Source of the DNA: Gemmatimonadota bacterium
Lineage (GTDB): Bacteria; Latescibacterota; UBA2968; UBA8231
Length of the DNA stretch: 54,477 bases
Assembly: GCA_009840005.1 (NCBI GenBank)
Contig: VXOR01000097.1
Location: forward strand, 1 to 54,477
Direction: 5' to 3'
Made by a program: the position numbers and the translations under genes
Notes under the pieces: generated by a model
Databases searched by the model: none
What the model was told of the DNA's origin: nothing
What the model saw: only the letters and a program-made list of their open reading frames with translations
In this document: piece after piece, positions 42,783 to 51,987 of the stretch
Position numbering within the stretch: the stretch's first letter is position 1
Layout: the number at the start of each line of letters is the position of its first letter

Positions 42783-45548
42783 TCAATAGACGACCGCTAC
42801 GGGCCTTATCTGCTCGCTGCCCCTGGCGTCTCCCTCGACCGCAATCCGCAATAGATAGATTCCCGGAGGTACCAGATTTCCGGCCGCATCCCTTCCATCC
42901 CATCCGAGGCCGGGAATAACGCTCTGATCATAGTGGCCGCTCAACCCCTCGCCGTCGTGGAGCGCGAACACTAGCTGGCCCGAAAGGTCGAAGAGGTGCA
43001 AGCTGATTTTGGCTTCGCGGGTGATGGTCAGGACATCGTACTCAATGCCTAGAACATCGTTGATTCCATCATCGTTGGGCGTAAAGGGATTGGGAGATAC
43101 CGTTAGAGAGCCGATGAGTTCCCTCTGGGTGATGGCCGGACTCAACACCGTGATACCCGAAGCTGTCGGCAGATCTCCTTCCCCTAATAGCGCTGCATTT
43201 CCAGGGGTAATCCGCTGTATAGAGCCGTCCTGAGTTGACAGGATGGCCTGCCCCGCAACCACAGTGCTGTAGAGCAGTACCTTGCTGCGGAAGAGAATCT
43301 TCAGCAGTCTCTCCCCACCTCCGACCGGTCTGGCAATGTGGGGAAATTTTACCGTGAAGTTGCGCTCCGCCACCTCCGCAATCGCAAAGGTATCGCCGGC
43401 GGCAGCCACCGAATAGGGCAGGTCGTGTATGCTGCCGTCCGCGAGTTGCACGACAGAATTTCCCTCGCTATCGAGGGCGATATCCGCATTCAGATCCCGT
43501 TCGCCTAGGACTGAACCAACTTCGTCTACAATCTGGATTTTGTCGATGCCCAGAACCTGGGTGGGAGTTTCAATCTGGAAGGCATCAAACCCCGCCACTC
43601 CCTCGATGTTCATCAGCGCTTTCACCGCATAGGTGAACTGCACTGTCTCAAAGGCTTCTACTTCGCGCGGATAAATCTCGGCGATCAGGTCGTCAGCTAG
43701 CGGAGGTGACAGGTACTCGATAGTCAATTGCTCTATCATTTTGGTGGCGTCTATGCGGCTGTTCTGGAACTCTATTAAGAACTGGATGTAGCGCCGTGGA
43801 CCGGGCGAGAGAATTGACGTGCCTCCAGGCACATCCCCGCCGCTATAAGGTGCCGACCAAGGACTCCAGTTTTGCAGGTCTTCCTCAACCGCCCACTGGA
43901 CCCACGGGTCCTCCAGGTCTAAGTATTCCTCGCGGCCGAGTGGTTCGTTGGGATTTTCCAGGGAAGTCGCCTGTTCGGGATCGGCGGGCCGCTGGATATT
44001 TCTGCGCTTGTAGACAATAGGGGTGGGATCGCTTCCCGTCCGGGTGCGAATGAGAATATCAGTGGCGACTCGACGACCCGGCGGGGCGACGCGTTCGGTC
44101 CAACTGATATTGCCCCAAGTGGCGGTCTCCCCTAGATCGAAAACGGGAGAGATGTAGGAACTGGCGGCGACAAATCCTTGTCCGTAGACCTCCAATTCGT
44201 CTATCTCATAGGGGAAGGACGAGATGGATTTAACGCGGACGTAGCGCACCAAGCGGGCTGGCTTCACCCCTATATCGAGTACGGGCTCCTCATTTTCCGT
44301 GCTCCGCAACAGGGGCACATAGTCGTCGGTGCGGGGCGAAAACCTGCCAAAACTGTCGCGGACCAAGTTGCGGCCGTCGTGCAGCAAAAGCTCGAATTGG
44401 CGGAGAAAATCATTCTGGAAAGGGAATTGCGGAGCGCTCTGGACCGTGTTGCGCGGATAGAAGCGGATCCTATTGATGCCAATGGGAGTGCCCAAATCGA
44501 GCACGATGAAAGTGCCCAGTATCGGCTGATCCCCTTTGCGTTCAAAGGCGTCTTCTGATCCACCCGGCTCAATCAATTCAAGCAGAATAGGTGCCAGGGC
44601 GGTCGTGGAGAGATCTTTGACCGACGGCGCTGTAATTTCGCCGTTGAACTCGAGGGCTCTTTGGGCCACGTTTTCACCTAGGGCAATGTGAACTGGGCTC
44701 AGCGCCACCGGCAACACCACGGGATTCTTGGTCCCAGGGGGCAGCCGTTGCCCCTCATCTTCGTCTTGTAAGCTTTTTGCCGCCGGGCGGGCGATCAACT
44801 TGCCCCGCCGTCTTCCCGGTCTCTGTGTCTGCTCCCCTGTTGCCTTGTTTTTACAGACCACTTTATAACAGTCTGCAAGCGTCTTTTGCTCCGCGCCCAC
44901 CTGCTGGAAGTACGTCTCGCACTCTCCCCAATCTTCCGGGATGAGACCGGTGCCTTGGGCGACATGGGCACCGGAAATCTGCAATTCGAAGGTCTTCGTT
45001 TCCTCGACACAACTGAGGTCGCCCTCCTCCTCCTCGGCAAAGCCATCACCGGTTTCCCCCTCCGGCCGGATCGGGTCTAGGGCCTCGCTGACCTGCTGCG
45101 TGAGTTCTGCGAGATCATCCCCGACCTGGAATCCGATTAACACGGTGGACAAGTTGCCCTGGACGCTGGTCTCCAAGCTGGCGATCCCGCTGAGCGGAGA
45201 GATCGCCTCTAGCAGCATCTGGTTGACTAGGTCCATCTGTTCTGCGAGAAGTTCGGGCGCAACGTTAACCACGGTCTTGATCTGAACGGAGGGAATGACA
45301 CCGTCCAAGATCGACAGATCGATCAGATTGCCAGGGGCACTGCCCACCTCGGTCAGCTTCAGGCCCACTATGTATTCGGCGGGAAAAGTGGTTATATCGC
45401 TTCCCAAGGTCGTTCCCGCCCAGGAGACATTGCCGTTGACGCCGACCCGCAAGAACTCCACCGCCCTGGCCTCGTCTGTCCACATGGGACCTAAAATTCC
45501 AATGGTGAAAAACGCGGATAGAAGCTGATACAGTGGATGGCGCACCAT
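42783..45548 (-). CDS. Large secreted protein B: FlgD-Ig paralogue
   Basis: 921 residues from ATG 45548 (GGAGG upstream; the frame upstream of it lacks an RBS and would bury the signal peptide). A signal peptide runs to DEARA. A unique N-terminal region (about 25-290) has four cysteines and an acidic EEEEGD run. Then come a discoidin-like domain (FIVLDLGTPIGINRIRFYP, YVRVKSISSFPYEIDELEVYG), the shared ILIRTRTGSDPTP and QNWSPWSAPY region, an EIYPREVEAFETVQFTY domain, and the FlgD-Ig-like end (VSPNPFTPNDDGINDVLG, HLFDLSGQLVF, PGIYLLRIAVEG) finishing RPVAVVY. The paralogue relation to proteins A and C is clear by eye. Divergent from C across 153 bases. Confidence 0.8.
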   Translation of the reverse strand: MVRHPLYQLLSAFFTIGILGPMWTDEARAVEFLRVGVNGNVSWAGTTLGSDITTFPAEYIVGLKLTEVGSAPGNLIDLSILDGVIPSVQIKTVVNVAPELLAEQMDLVNQMLLEAISPLSGIASLETSVQGNLSTVLIGFQVGDDLAELTQQVSEALDPIRPEGETGDGFAEEEEGDLSCVEETKTFELQISGAHVAQGTGLIPEDWGECETYFQQVGAEQKTLADCYKVVCKNKATGEQTQRPGRRRGKLIARPAAKSLQDEDEGQRLPPGTKNPVVLPVALSPVHIALGENVAQRALEFNGEITAPSVKDLSTTALAPILLELIEPGGSEDAFERKGDQPILGTFIVLDLGTPIGINRIRFYPRNTVQSAPQFPFQNDFLRQFELLLHDGRNLVRDSFGRFSPRTDDYVPLLRSTENEEPVLDIGVKPARLVRYVRVKSISSFPYEIDELEVYGQGFVAASSYISPVFDLGETATWGNISWTERVAPPGRRVATDILIRTRTGSDPTPIVYKRRNIQRPADPEQATSLENPNEPLGREEYLDLEDPWVQWAVEEDLQNWSPWSAPYSGGDVPGGTSILSPGPRRYIQFLIEFQNSRIDATKMIEQLTIEYLSPPLADDLIAEIYPREVEAFETVQFTYAVKALMNIEGVAGFDAFQIETPTQVLGIDKIQIVDEVGSVLGERDLNADIALDSEGNSVVQLADGSIHDLPYSVAAAGDTFAIAEVAERNFTVKFPHIARPVGGGERLLKILFRSKVLLYSTVVAGQAILSTQDGSIQRITPGNAALLGEGDLPTASGITVLSPAITQRELIGSLTVSPNPFTPNDDGINDVLGIEYDVLTITREAKISLHLFDLSGQLVFALHDGEGLSGHYDQSVIPGLGWDGRDAAGNLVPPGIYLLRIAVEGDARGSEQIRPVAVVY

Positions 45549-45701
45549 AAGAAGTCCTCCGCCGTCGAAAGAAAATCTTCCCGTAGTATAATAAGATTCC
45601 GCGGCCATTAAAAATTTCATTCTCGCCGCATTTTTGACTAAATTAGAGCTGCCAAAATTGGAACCAACGCCGCGTTTTAATTTCTGAAGGAGGCACCGGG
45701 G

Positions 45702-47834
45702 ATGTCGGCCCGTTATGCGCCTCTAGTTCTCGCCTTGCTAATTTTTCTGTGCGCCAAGACCAACGCCTTCAATGTGTACCATTTAGGCGGTACCGACGGC
45801 CATCCGTGGCAGACGGCCCTGTCCTACGAGCCGGGGGACTATCGAGTGCTCAACCCAGACGGCACGACTGACCAGCGTCTGCCCCTCGCGTCTCCCTCTG
45901 CCCACCCGACTTGGGAGGACACGCTGGGCGAGCGCATAGACAGTGTGGGTGGGCAATGGCTGCGGCCCTTTTTCGTCCCCGATACTCTCAACCTAGCCCA
46001 AGATGGGATCCGGGAACGCTACGATAACGACTTCTTTGTCGACGGCAATTTGTTTACCAGCGGCGAGAGCTACGATGTGGAATCTCAAACGAGGCTGATG
46101 CGTCCGGCGGTGGATGGCGATCCGCAGACGGCTTCTTTCTACACGGCTTCGGCTTCGAGCGATCCGACCATTCGCCGGGGCATCTACATCCAGAACAATG
46201 TGGTAGATCTAGGGGTGAACTATCCAGTCAATCGCATCCGCTTTTTTCCTCGTCTGGGCACAAACAATCCCAAGATCGATGCGATTCTGGCGTCGATGGC
46301 CCCTCCCAAGCTGCGCAAGGAGGATCTGCTGGAGGAGGATTTCTCGGCCAATTTCATGCCGTGGTTCGAGCTGGCCGCCGCCAATAGCGAGCAGAATTTA
46401 GGTCCCTTCACTGGTGGATGGCTGCGACCGATCATCCCCGGCATTCCCAATGCTAAGAGCGATTCGCGCTTCACCGTCCTCTTCGCCGACCGAGAGAATC
46501 TGGACGTGGTGATGGATTTTCGCTTTCCCACCCAGCAGTTGCGCTGGATTGCCTACCGCGTCCTCGACCCCATCCGAAACTACGAAATTGCCGAATTTCA
46601 GGTGTTCGGCTCCGGCTACATCCAACGGGCGATCTACACCACGGCCGTGCTGGACTTTGGCCAGCCCATGGCCTGGGGCCACATCCGCTGGAAAGGGGTA
46701 CGCGACCCCCAAGCCCAACTGCTCATCCGCACCCGCACCGGCCACGACGACGAGCCGCTGCTCTACTGGCAGAAAACCAGTATCCCCGGCGAGTACAAGC
46801 AAGTCACGCGCAAGGAATACGACATCACCCTCAAACGCGAACGACGTCTTACTCTCGACGAACAAAACTGGAGCTTCTGGTCGGCGCCTTATGCTTGGCA
46901 GGATGGCTTGGCTGATACGACTTTGGCGGCGTCTGCTTGGCAGGATGGCACGCCGATCCTGTCGCCGGGTCCGGCGCGCTACCTGCAACTGCAACTGCTG
47001 TTTCTTTCTACCCAGACGGCTGCGGCCAAATTGCGGGAGTTGGAAATCCAGTTTTCGCCTCCGGCTGCTCTGCGCGCCGTCGGTGAGGTCTGGCCGTTGG
47101 ACGTGTCCCGCACGCACAGTACCACCTTCACCTACAGTGTCCTGCCCACCTTTGATCGGGACACGCAGGGGTTTGATCGGCTAGAGATTTTCACGCTGAC
47201 TCGGGCAGACACGGTGCGTTCGGTGCGCGTCGATGGGGTGGAGGTAAGTGACCAGTTCCCTCCGCAGATCCAACAGGATCGGCTGCTGGTCAGCCTGCCC
47301 CGGTTGCAGGGGGGGGACGACACTTTCAAGCTGGTCGAAGTCGAGTTTGACGCGCGGGTGGTACGCTATGGCACGGAATTCCAAGGTTGGATCTTCGACA
47401 GCGAGGGCACGGGGGTCAAACAGTTGATTGAGCCGGGCGATGCCACCGTGGATTTCCCCGGCAATGCGCTGGGTGTGCGTCCTGCTGGGCTAGGCGATGA
47501 ACTGCTGACCCAAGTATCGGTCTTTCCCAATCCGTTTACACCTAACGGCGATGGTCTCAACGATGTGGCTCGCTTTCAGTTTCAACTTCACGAGGTATCG
47601 GCCCCGCGCGATTTGCGGCTGCGCGTGTATGATGTATCGGGTCGGCTGGTGCGTCAGTTGGATCGTCAGTGGGCGATTCGAGGTTTGTTTGGTCAGGGGG
47701 TTGAGGATCCGGTTTGGGATGGTTTGGATGCGGGTGGTAATTTGGTGGCACCGGGGATTTATCTCTACCGGATTTCGCTGGACACAGATGAGGGAACAGA
47801 AGAAAAACTAGGCGCGATCTCAGTCGCCTATTAG
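45702..47834 (+). CDS. Large secreted protein C: FlgD-Ig paralogue
   Basis: 710 residues; AAGGAGG precedes the ATG. A signal peptide (about 1-22) ends AKTNA. A discoidin-like region (about 120-320) includes PAVDGDPQTASFYTA, VVDLGVNYPVNRIRFFP and NYEIAEFQVFGSGY. The block shared with A and B follows: LLIRTRTGHDDEP, QNWSFWSAPY, ILSPGPARYLQLQLLF and VGEVWPLDVS. The FlgD-Ig-like end has VFPNPFTPNGDGLND, RVYDVSGRLVRQL and PGIYLYRISLD, finishing GAISVAY. A short internal duplication encodes AWQDG twice (near 46890 and 46938). The last 200 bases have odd base use: strongly G+T-rich on the coding strand. It is the shortest and perhaps the simplest of the three paralogues. Confidence 0.82.
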   Translation: MSARYAPLVLALLIFLCAKTNAFNVYHLGGTDGHPWQTALSYEPGDYRVLNPDGTTDQRLPLASPSAHPTWEDTLGERIDSVGGQWLRPFFVPDTLNLAQDGIRERYDNDFFVDGNLFTSGESYDVESQTRLMRPAVDGDPQTASFYTASASSDPTIRRGIYIQNNVVDLGVNYPVNRIRFFPRLGTNNPKIDAILASMAPPKLRKEDLLEEDFSANFMPWFELAAANSEQNLGPFTGGWLRPIIPGIPNAKSDSRFTVLFADRENLDVVMDFRFPTQQLRWIAYRVLDPIRNYEIAEFQVFGSGYIQRAIYTTAVLDFGQPMAWGHIRWKGVRDPQAQLLIRTRTGHDDEPLLYWQKTSIPGEYKQVTRKEYDITLKRERRLTLDEQNWSFWSAPYAWQDGLADTTLAASAWQDGTPILSPGPARYLQLQLLFLSTQTAAAKLRELEIQFSPPAALRAVGEVWPLDVSRTHSTTFTYSVLPTFDRDTQGFDRLEIFTLTRADTVRSVRVDGVEVSDQFPPQIQQDRLLVSLPRLQGGDDTFKLVEVEFDARVVRYGTEFQGWIFDSEGTGVKQLIEPGDATVDFPGNALGVRPAGLGDELLTQVSVFPNPFTPNGDGLNDVARFQFQLHEVSAPRDLRLRVYDVSGRLVRQLDRQWAIRGLFGQGVEDPVWDGLDAGGNLVAPGIYLYRISLDTDEGTEEKLGAISVAY

Positions 47835-47970
47835 GTCCGTTTGTGCAGGAGCGACTAGCCAGCCAACAACGCCAGCAAAGCCAGTGCAACTATCGACAAA
47901 ACGGCATCTGGCGAAGGCGCGTTCAAAACACAACGATCCGGCAGAGCTGAAGCAATACCGGTCTTGTCTA

Positions 47971-48474
47971 TTAAAGCCCTAGAATCTCGCGCGTTCTTCG
48001 CGGCAGCGCGCGCCAGTTGGCGATTAGATAGCGGTTGCCATCGACATCCTCGATGACGGCCCGGCTGCCGGAAAGCATGCGCACATTGGTGCGATAGCCG
48101 CGGATTTCGAGTTGGCGGGGGCCGCTGGTAGTTGCGATCTGGCCGCGCAGTACTCCGAATTCTTCGTCGAGGCTGTCGAAAGCGAGGACCTGCGGTTGGA
48201 AGTAAATCTTGTCGAGTTCGTCTAAGAGCGCTTGGCGGCTTTGGTCGTCGAGTTGCTCCGGGTCTTCGATTAGGCCGAGTTCTTGGTCTTCGGCGGCAAA
48301 GACGCCGATGTAGCGGTTGGACTCCTCTAATGGGAAGGCGCGGCGGATCTTAATGTCGGTGTACTCCTCGCTGTCGAGCGTGAGGATCAAGCTGCCGCGC
48401 TCGGAGCGGCTGAAGCGCATCTTTTGCGGGTCGAGCAGAAAATCCTCGTACGAATAACCGCGTGTCTCGCTCAT
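47971..48474 (-). CDS. DUF1854 protein, partner of the ABC exporter
   Basis: 167 residues, all soluble. The family signature is visible: RSERGSLILTLDSEEY, IRRAFPLEESNRYIGVFAAEDQELGLIED, and a C-terminal half with RTNVRMLSGSRAVIEDVDGNRYLIAN. DUF1854 proteins are encoded next to a particular ABC exporter, and NCBI naming links the pair to cyanophycin metabolism in some genomes. No cyanophycin gene is in this window. Its ATG overlaps the ABC stop codon by four bases (ATGA), which indicates coupled translation. Confidence 0.88.
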   Translation of the reverse strand: MSETRGYSYEDFLLDPQKMRFSRSERGSLILTLDSEEYTDIKIRRAFPLEESNRYIGVFAAEDQELGLIEDPEQLDDQSRQALLDELDKIYFQPQVLAFDSLDEEFGVLRGQIATTSGPRQLEIRGYRTNVRMLSGSRAVIEDVDGNRYLIANWRALPRRTREILGL

Positions 48475-50762
48475 AGCGCCCGCACTTTCGCCATTTCGGT
48501 TTGCATATCGACTAGTCGGCGATAGACGCCGTCCTCCTTATTGAGCAACTCTTCGTGGGTGCCGACCTCGGCGACGCGCCCTCTTTCCAACACCAGCAGT
48601 CGGTCGGCGTTTTTGAGCGTCGAGAGCCGGTGGGCAATGGCAAAGGTCGTGCGGCCGGCTACTAACCGTTCGAGCGCCTCTTGGATTTCGTATTCGGTCT
48701 GGGTATCGACCGAGGCGGTGGCTTCGTCGAGAATGAGGATGCGCGGGTTGCCGATCAGGGCGCGGGCAATGGAGATGCGCTGGCGCTCGCCACCGGAGAG
48801 CCGACCGCCGCGCTCGCCGACTTGGGTGTCGTAGCCATCGGGAAAATTCATGATAAACTTGTGGGCGTTGGCCGCACGGGCCGCCTCGATGACTTCTTGG
48901 CGCGTGGCCTCGGGGTGGCCGTAGGCGATATTGCTGGCGATGGATCCTTGGAAGAGCAGCGGCTCTTGCAAGACCACGCCGATTTGGTTGCGCAGCGCCT
49001 GCTGTTTGAGGCGGGTAATGGGCTGGCCGTCGATGCGGACTTGGCCGTCGGTGGCGTCGTAGAACCGCGAAATGAGGTTGACCAAGGTTGACTTGCCTGC
49101 GCCGCTGGGGCCAACGATGCCGATCATCTCGCCGGGTGTGGTCTTAAAGTGGATGCGGTCGAGAATCCTCGCCGAGCCGTCGTACGTGAAGCTGACGTTG
49201 CGGAATTCTACCTCGCCGGTAATCGTACCAGGATCGATGGCGTCGGGGTCGTCTTGGACTTCGGGCTCGGTGTCGATGATCTCAAAGACGCGTTCGGCGG
49301 TCGTCGCAGCGGTTTCTAGCTGCTCGGTAAGGGTGCACAGCGAGCGCACTGGCGCGTAGAACATGACCATGTACGAGATAAAAGCCTGCAAGTCGCCCAA
49401 GGTCAGGGTGTTGCCGAGCACTCGGTTGCCGCCAAACCACCATAGGATGATCGAGCCGACCGAAGTGACAAAGGAGATCGTCGGAATGTAATAGGACCGC
49501 ATCTTGAACGAGGTCATCTGCGACTCACGCACGTCGATATTGCGCTCGGTGAAGCGCTCGACCTCGCGGTTTTCTTGGGCAAACGCCTTTACTACCTTGA
49601 CGCCGGGGATGGAGTCAGCGAGCATGGCGTTGAGTTCGGCGATGCGGCGCCATATCCGATGAAAAATCCAGTGGATGCGGTTGCGGTAGATGATGGTGCC
49701 GATGATCATGAAGGGGATTGGGATCAGCGACAAAAGTGCCAATTCCCAATTCATTACAAACAGCATTGTGCAGATGCCAATGATGGTCAGCCCGTCGATG
49801 ACGATGTCTTGGAACCCCGAGGTGATAAAGCTGCGCATGCGCTCGGTGTCGCTGGTGACTCGGGTCATGATCCGACCGGTGCTGAGATTGTTGTAAAAAG
49901 TCAGCGACAACAATTGCAAATGTTGGAAAATTTGCCTCTGTATATCGTACACAATGTGCTGACCGAGCCACCCTAGGGCGTACATCCGCACGCCGCTGAT
50001 GATGCCGCGGCCGATATAGATACCGAGCAGGCCGAGTACGACCCACAGCAGGAGTTGGGCGCTCGCGGCAGAGGGCGTGGTCTCCTCGCCCTCGACGATG
50101 CCCGCAGCTTCGTATTGGACGAGGACCGGGATGATGACATCGTCGATGAGGATGCGGTTGAGTTGGGGTGGCAGCAGACCAATGGCCGTCAGCACAATCG
50201 TCAGCGTGAACCCGAGCAGTGCCTGGACTTTATAAGGCTTGATATAGGAAAACAACCGCCAGAAAGTCTCGGTCTGGCGCAGGCAATTGGGGCAGACTTT
50301 GGAGCCGGAGCGGAGGGCGCGTCCACAGGTGGGGCAGTGTTCTACGACTCTGACGGGATCGACGTGCAGCGCCCCGTCCTCGTCTGCGTCTTCTTCCTCG
50401 ACCAAGCCGGCGCCCTCGATGGCTTGGGGCACGCCGGAGAATTTGTAGTACGCACTCTGGGAAAAGCGCAGCAGCTCGACGGTCTCATCCTCCAGCTCGA
50501 CGACGAGGGCACCGCTACCCACGTAGTTGCGGGTCTGGATGCCTTGCACTTCGTCCAAGCCGAGGCGCACGGTCTCGGGCTTATCTGCGCCATTGGGGTG
50601 GAAGACGAGCATCCGCTCGTCGGTGAGGGCAAACCAAGAGTCGCCGTATTGCCCGTCGGGGCGAATGTCGGCAGCGAGGAGGACGATGAGCAGCTCGCCG
50701 GGTTGCAATTCGCCGCGGATGTGGGGCAATAGGCGTTCGGGTATAGGTTCGACTAGATCCAA
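48471..50762 (-). CDS. ABC exporter with N-terminal PH-like domain and zinc ribbon
   Basis: 763 residues. Residues 1-115 form a beta-rich PH-like domain (SWFALTDERMLVFHPNG, VELLRFSQSAYYKFSG). A zinc ribbon follows, with Cys143/146 and Cys157/160 (CPTCGRALRSGSKVCPNC). The type IV exporter membrane domain (about 170-490) has six helices and motifs such as LSTGRIMTRVTSDTERMRSF. The ATPase domain has Walker A GPSGAGKST, signature LSGGERQR, Walker B ILILDEATASVD and the H-loop AIAHRLS. It is a half-transporter that should homodimerise. The N-terminal additions are typical of the subfamily linked to DUF1854. The start is a TTG without a clear SD, so the exact N-terminus is uncertain. Confidence 0.9.
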   Translation of the reverse strand: MDLVEPIPERLLPHIRGELQPGELLIVLLAADIRPDGQYGDSWFALTDERMLVFHPNGADKPETVRLGLDEVQGIQTRNYVGSGALVVELEDETVELLRFSQSAYYKFSGVPQAIEGAGLVEEEDADEDGALHVDPVRVVEHCPTCGRALRSGSKVCPNCLRQTETFWRLFSYIKPYKVQALLGFTLTIVLTAIGLLPPQLNRILIDDVIIPVLVQYEAAGIVEGEETTPSAASAQLLLWVVLGLLGIYIGRGIISGVRMYALGWLGQHIVYDIQRQIFQHLQLLSLTFYNNLSTGRIMTRVTSDTERMRSFITSGFQDIVIDGLTIIGICTMLFVMNWELALLSLIPIPFMIIGTIIYRNRIHWIFHRIWRRIAELNAMLADSIPGVKVVKAFAQENREVERFTERNIDVRESQMTSFKMRSYYIPTISFVTSVGSIILWWFGGNRVLGNTLTLGDLQAFISYMVMFYAPVRSLCTLTEQLETAATTAERVFEIIDTEPEVQDDPDAIDPGTITGEVEFRNVSFTYDGSARILDRIHFKTTPGEMIGIVGPSGAGKSTLVNLISRFYDATDGQVRIDGQPITRLKQQALRNQIGVVLQEPLLFQGSIASNIAYGHPEATRQEVIEAARAANAHKFIMNFPDGYDTQVGERGGRLSGGERQRISIARALIGNPRILILDEATASVDTQTEYEIQEALERLVAGRTTFAIAHRLSTLKNADRLLVLERGRVAEVGTHEELLNKEDGVYRRLVDMQTEMAKVRAL

Positions 50763-50979
50763 AACGGCCCTATATATTTGTTAAACAGCGATTTGTGTTG
50801 GGGAGGCGTGAGGCTCCAAGGAGGGGCAGAAAGTTGTGTGGGTCTCACTACGTAAAAGTTAAGGGATTTTGGCAAAAGGGCAAACATGGTACGGTCGAAG
50901 TGAATGATGGGTTTGCCCGGTGGTCGTTTAATGGTTGTATTGAGACCGCACGGCAAAGCAAATAATAAAGAGGAGAGTT
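50763..50979. other. Divergent intergenic region
   Basis: 217 bases between the ABC exporter and the PLP enzyme gene. An AGAGGAGAG RBS precedes the ATG at 50980. No gene is visible, and I could not settle on a promoter with consistent spacing in either direction. Confidence 0.5.
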
Positions 50980-51984
50980 ATGACTATTAGCCGAGAGGAA
51001 CTGAAAGAGCGGTTGGCCGCTTTGCCGCGGTTGCAGCTAGCCTCCTTGCCGACGCCCTTGGAGGAACTAAAGCGGCTCAGTGCCCACCTAGCCGGCCCGC
51101 AGATTTGGGTCAAGCGCGACGATTTGACCGGCTTGGCCTTCGGCGGCAACAAGATCCGCGAGTTTGAATACCAGATCGCCCAGGCCGTAGAGCAAGGCTG
51201 CGACGTGCTGGTACACTCGGCCGCCGCCCAGTCGAATCAATCGCGGCAGACGGCCGCAGTGGCCGCAAAATTGGGGCTGTCTGCGGTGGTCGTCGGCCGC
51301 GACGATGCCCACGCACAGACGCAGGGGAACCTGCTGCTGACTCGCCTCTTTGGCGCGGAGGTGGACCTGCCAGCGCCCGATGAGCAGGCACGGGCTGTGG
51401 CCGCGAAGATGGCCGCGCTGACTGAGGCTGGTCATCGCCCCTTCCACACCAGTTCGGACGCGCGCATCTTCCGCAGTGTAGCGTACGTCGATGGGGCGTT
51501 AGAATTGTTGGCCCAATGCGAAGAACAGGGCGTTGCGCCAGCGGCGATCTATTTGTGCTCGGGGGCTCATACCCACGTGGGGCTGGTGGTGGCGTTTAAG
51601 GCGTTGGGCATTGATATGCGGGTGGTGGGCATCAGCCCCTCGCCACGCGACGATCAGCAGGCGGCAGAGGGGCATCTCGCGCTGGCGCGGGAATGCGCCG
51701 AGATCCTAGAGTTAGACCTCTCGCTGAAGGCGGAGGATTTCGAAAGTTATACCGCGTTTGTCGGCCCGGACTACGGTGTGGTTACTCCAGAGAGTTGCGA
51801 AGCCCTGCACCTGTTGGCGCAGCAGGAAGGATTGTTGCTCGATCCGTCCTACACCAGCAAGGCTATGGCTGGGCTTTTGGCGCACGTGCGCGCCGGTTGG
51901 TGGCATCCCGAGCAGAGCCTTATCTTTCTCCATACCGGCGGCACACCCGCGCTTTTTGCTTACGCCAAGGACTTGGGCTACTAA
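50980..51984 (+). CDS. D-cysteine desulfhydrase / ACC-deaminase-family PLP enzyme
   Basis: 334 residues with fold type II PLP architecture. The N-terminus has the family LASLPTPLEELKRL and VKRDDLTGLAFGGNK, where Lys in FGGNKIREFEY is the PLP lysine. HSAAAQSNQSRQTAAVAAKLG follows, with the SNQSR helix cap seen in DcyD/ACCD. Near the end, GLLLDPSYTSKAMAGL and FLHTGGTPALFAY bind the cofactor phosphate and substrate. Members break down D-cysteine, ACC or L-cysteate, and sequence alone does not decide which. The glcD-like gene follows after three bases, indicating an operon. Confidence 0.9.
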   Translation: MTISREELKERLAALPRLQLASLPTPLEELKRLSAHLAGPQIWVKRDDLTGLAFGGNKIREFEYQIAQAVEQGCDVLVHSAAAQSNQSRQTAAVAAKLGLSAVVVGRDDAHAQTQGNLLLTRLFGAEVDLPAPDEQARAVAAKMAALTEAGHRPFHTSSDARIFRSVAYVDGALELLAQCEEQGVAPAAIYLCSGAHTHVGLVVAFKALGIDMRVVGISPSPRDDQQAAEGHLALARECAEILELDLSLKAEDFESYTAFVGPDYGVVTPESCEALHLLAQQEGLLLDPSYTSKAMAGLLAHVRAGWWHPEQSLIFLHTGGTPALFAYAKDLGY

Positions 51985-51987
51985 CTA

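Noticed and set aside
50940..50968. TTGAGA-17-TAATAA as promoter for the PLP enzyme gene
   Set aside because: Initiation would fall at about 50975, inside or after the SD and five bases before the ATG, which is incompatible with the clear AGAGGAGAG ribosome binding site.
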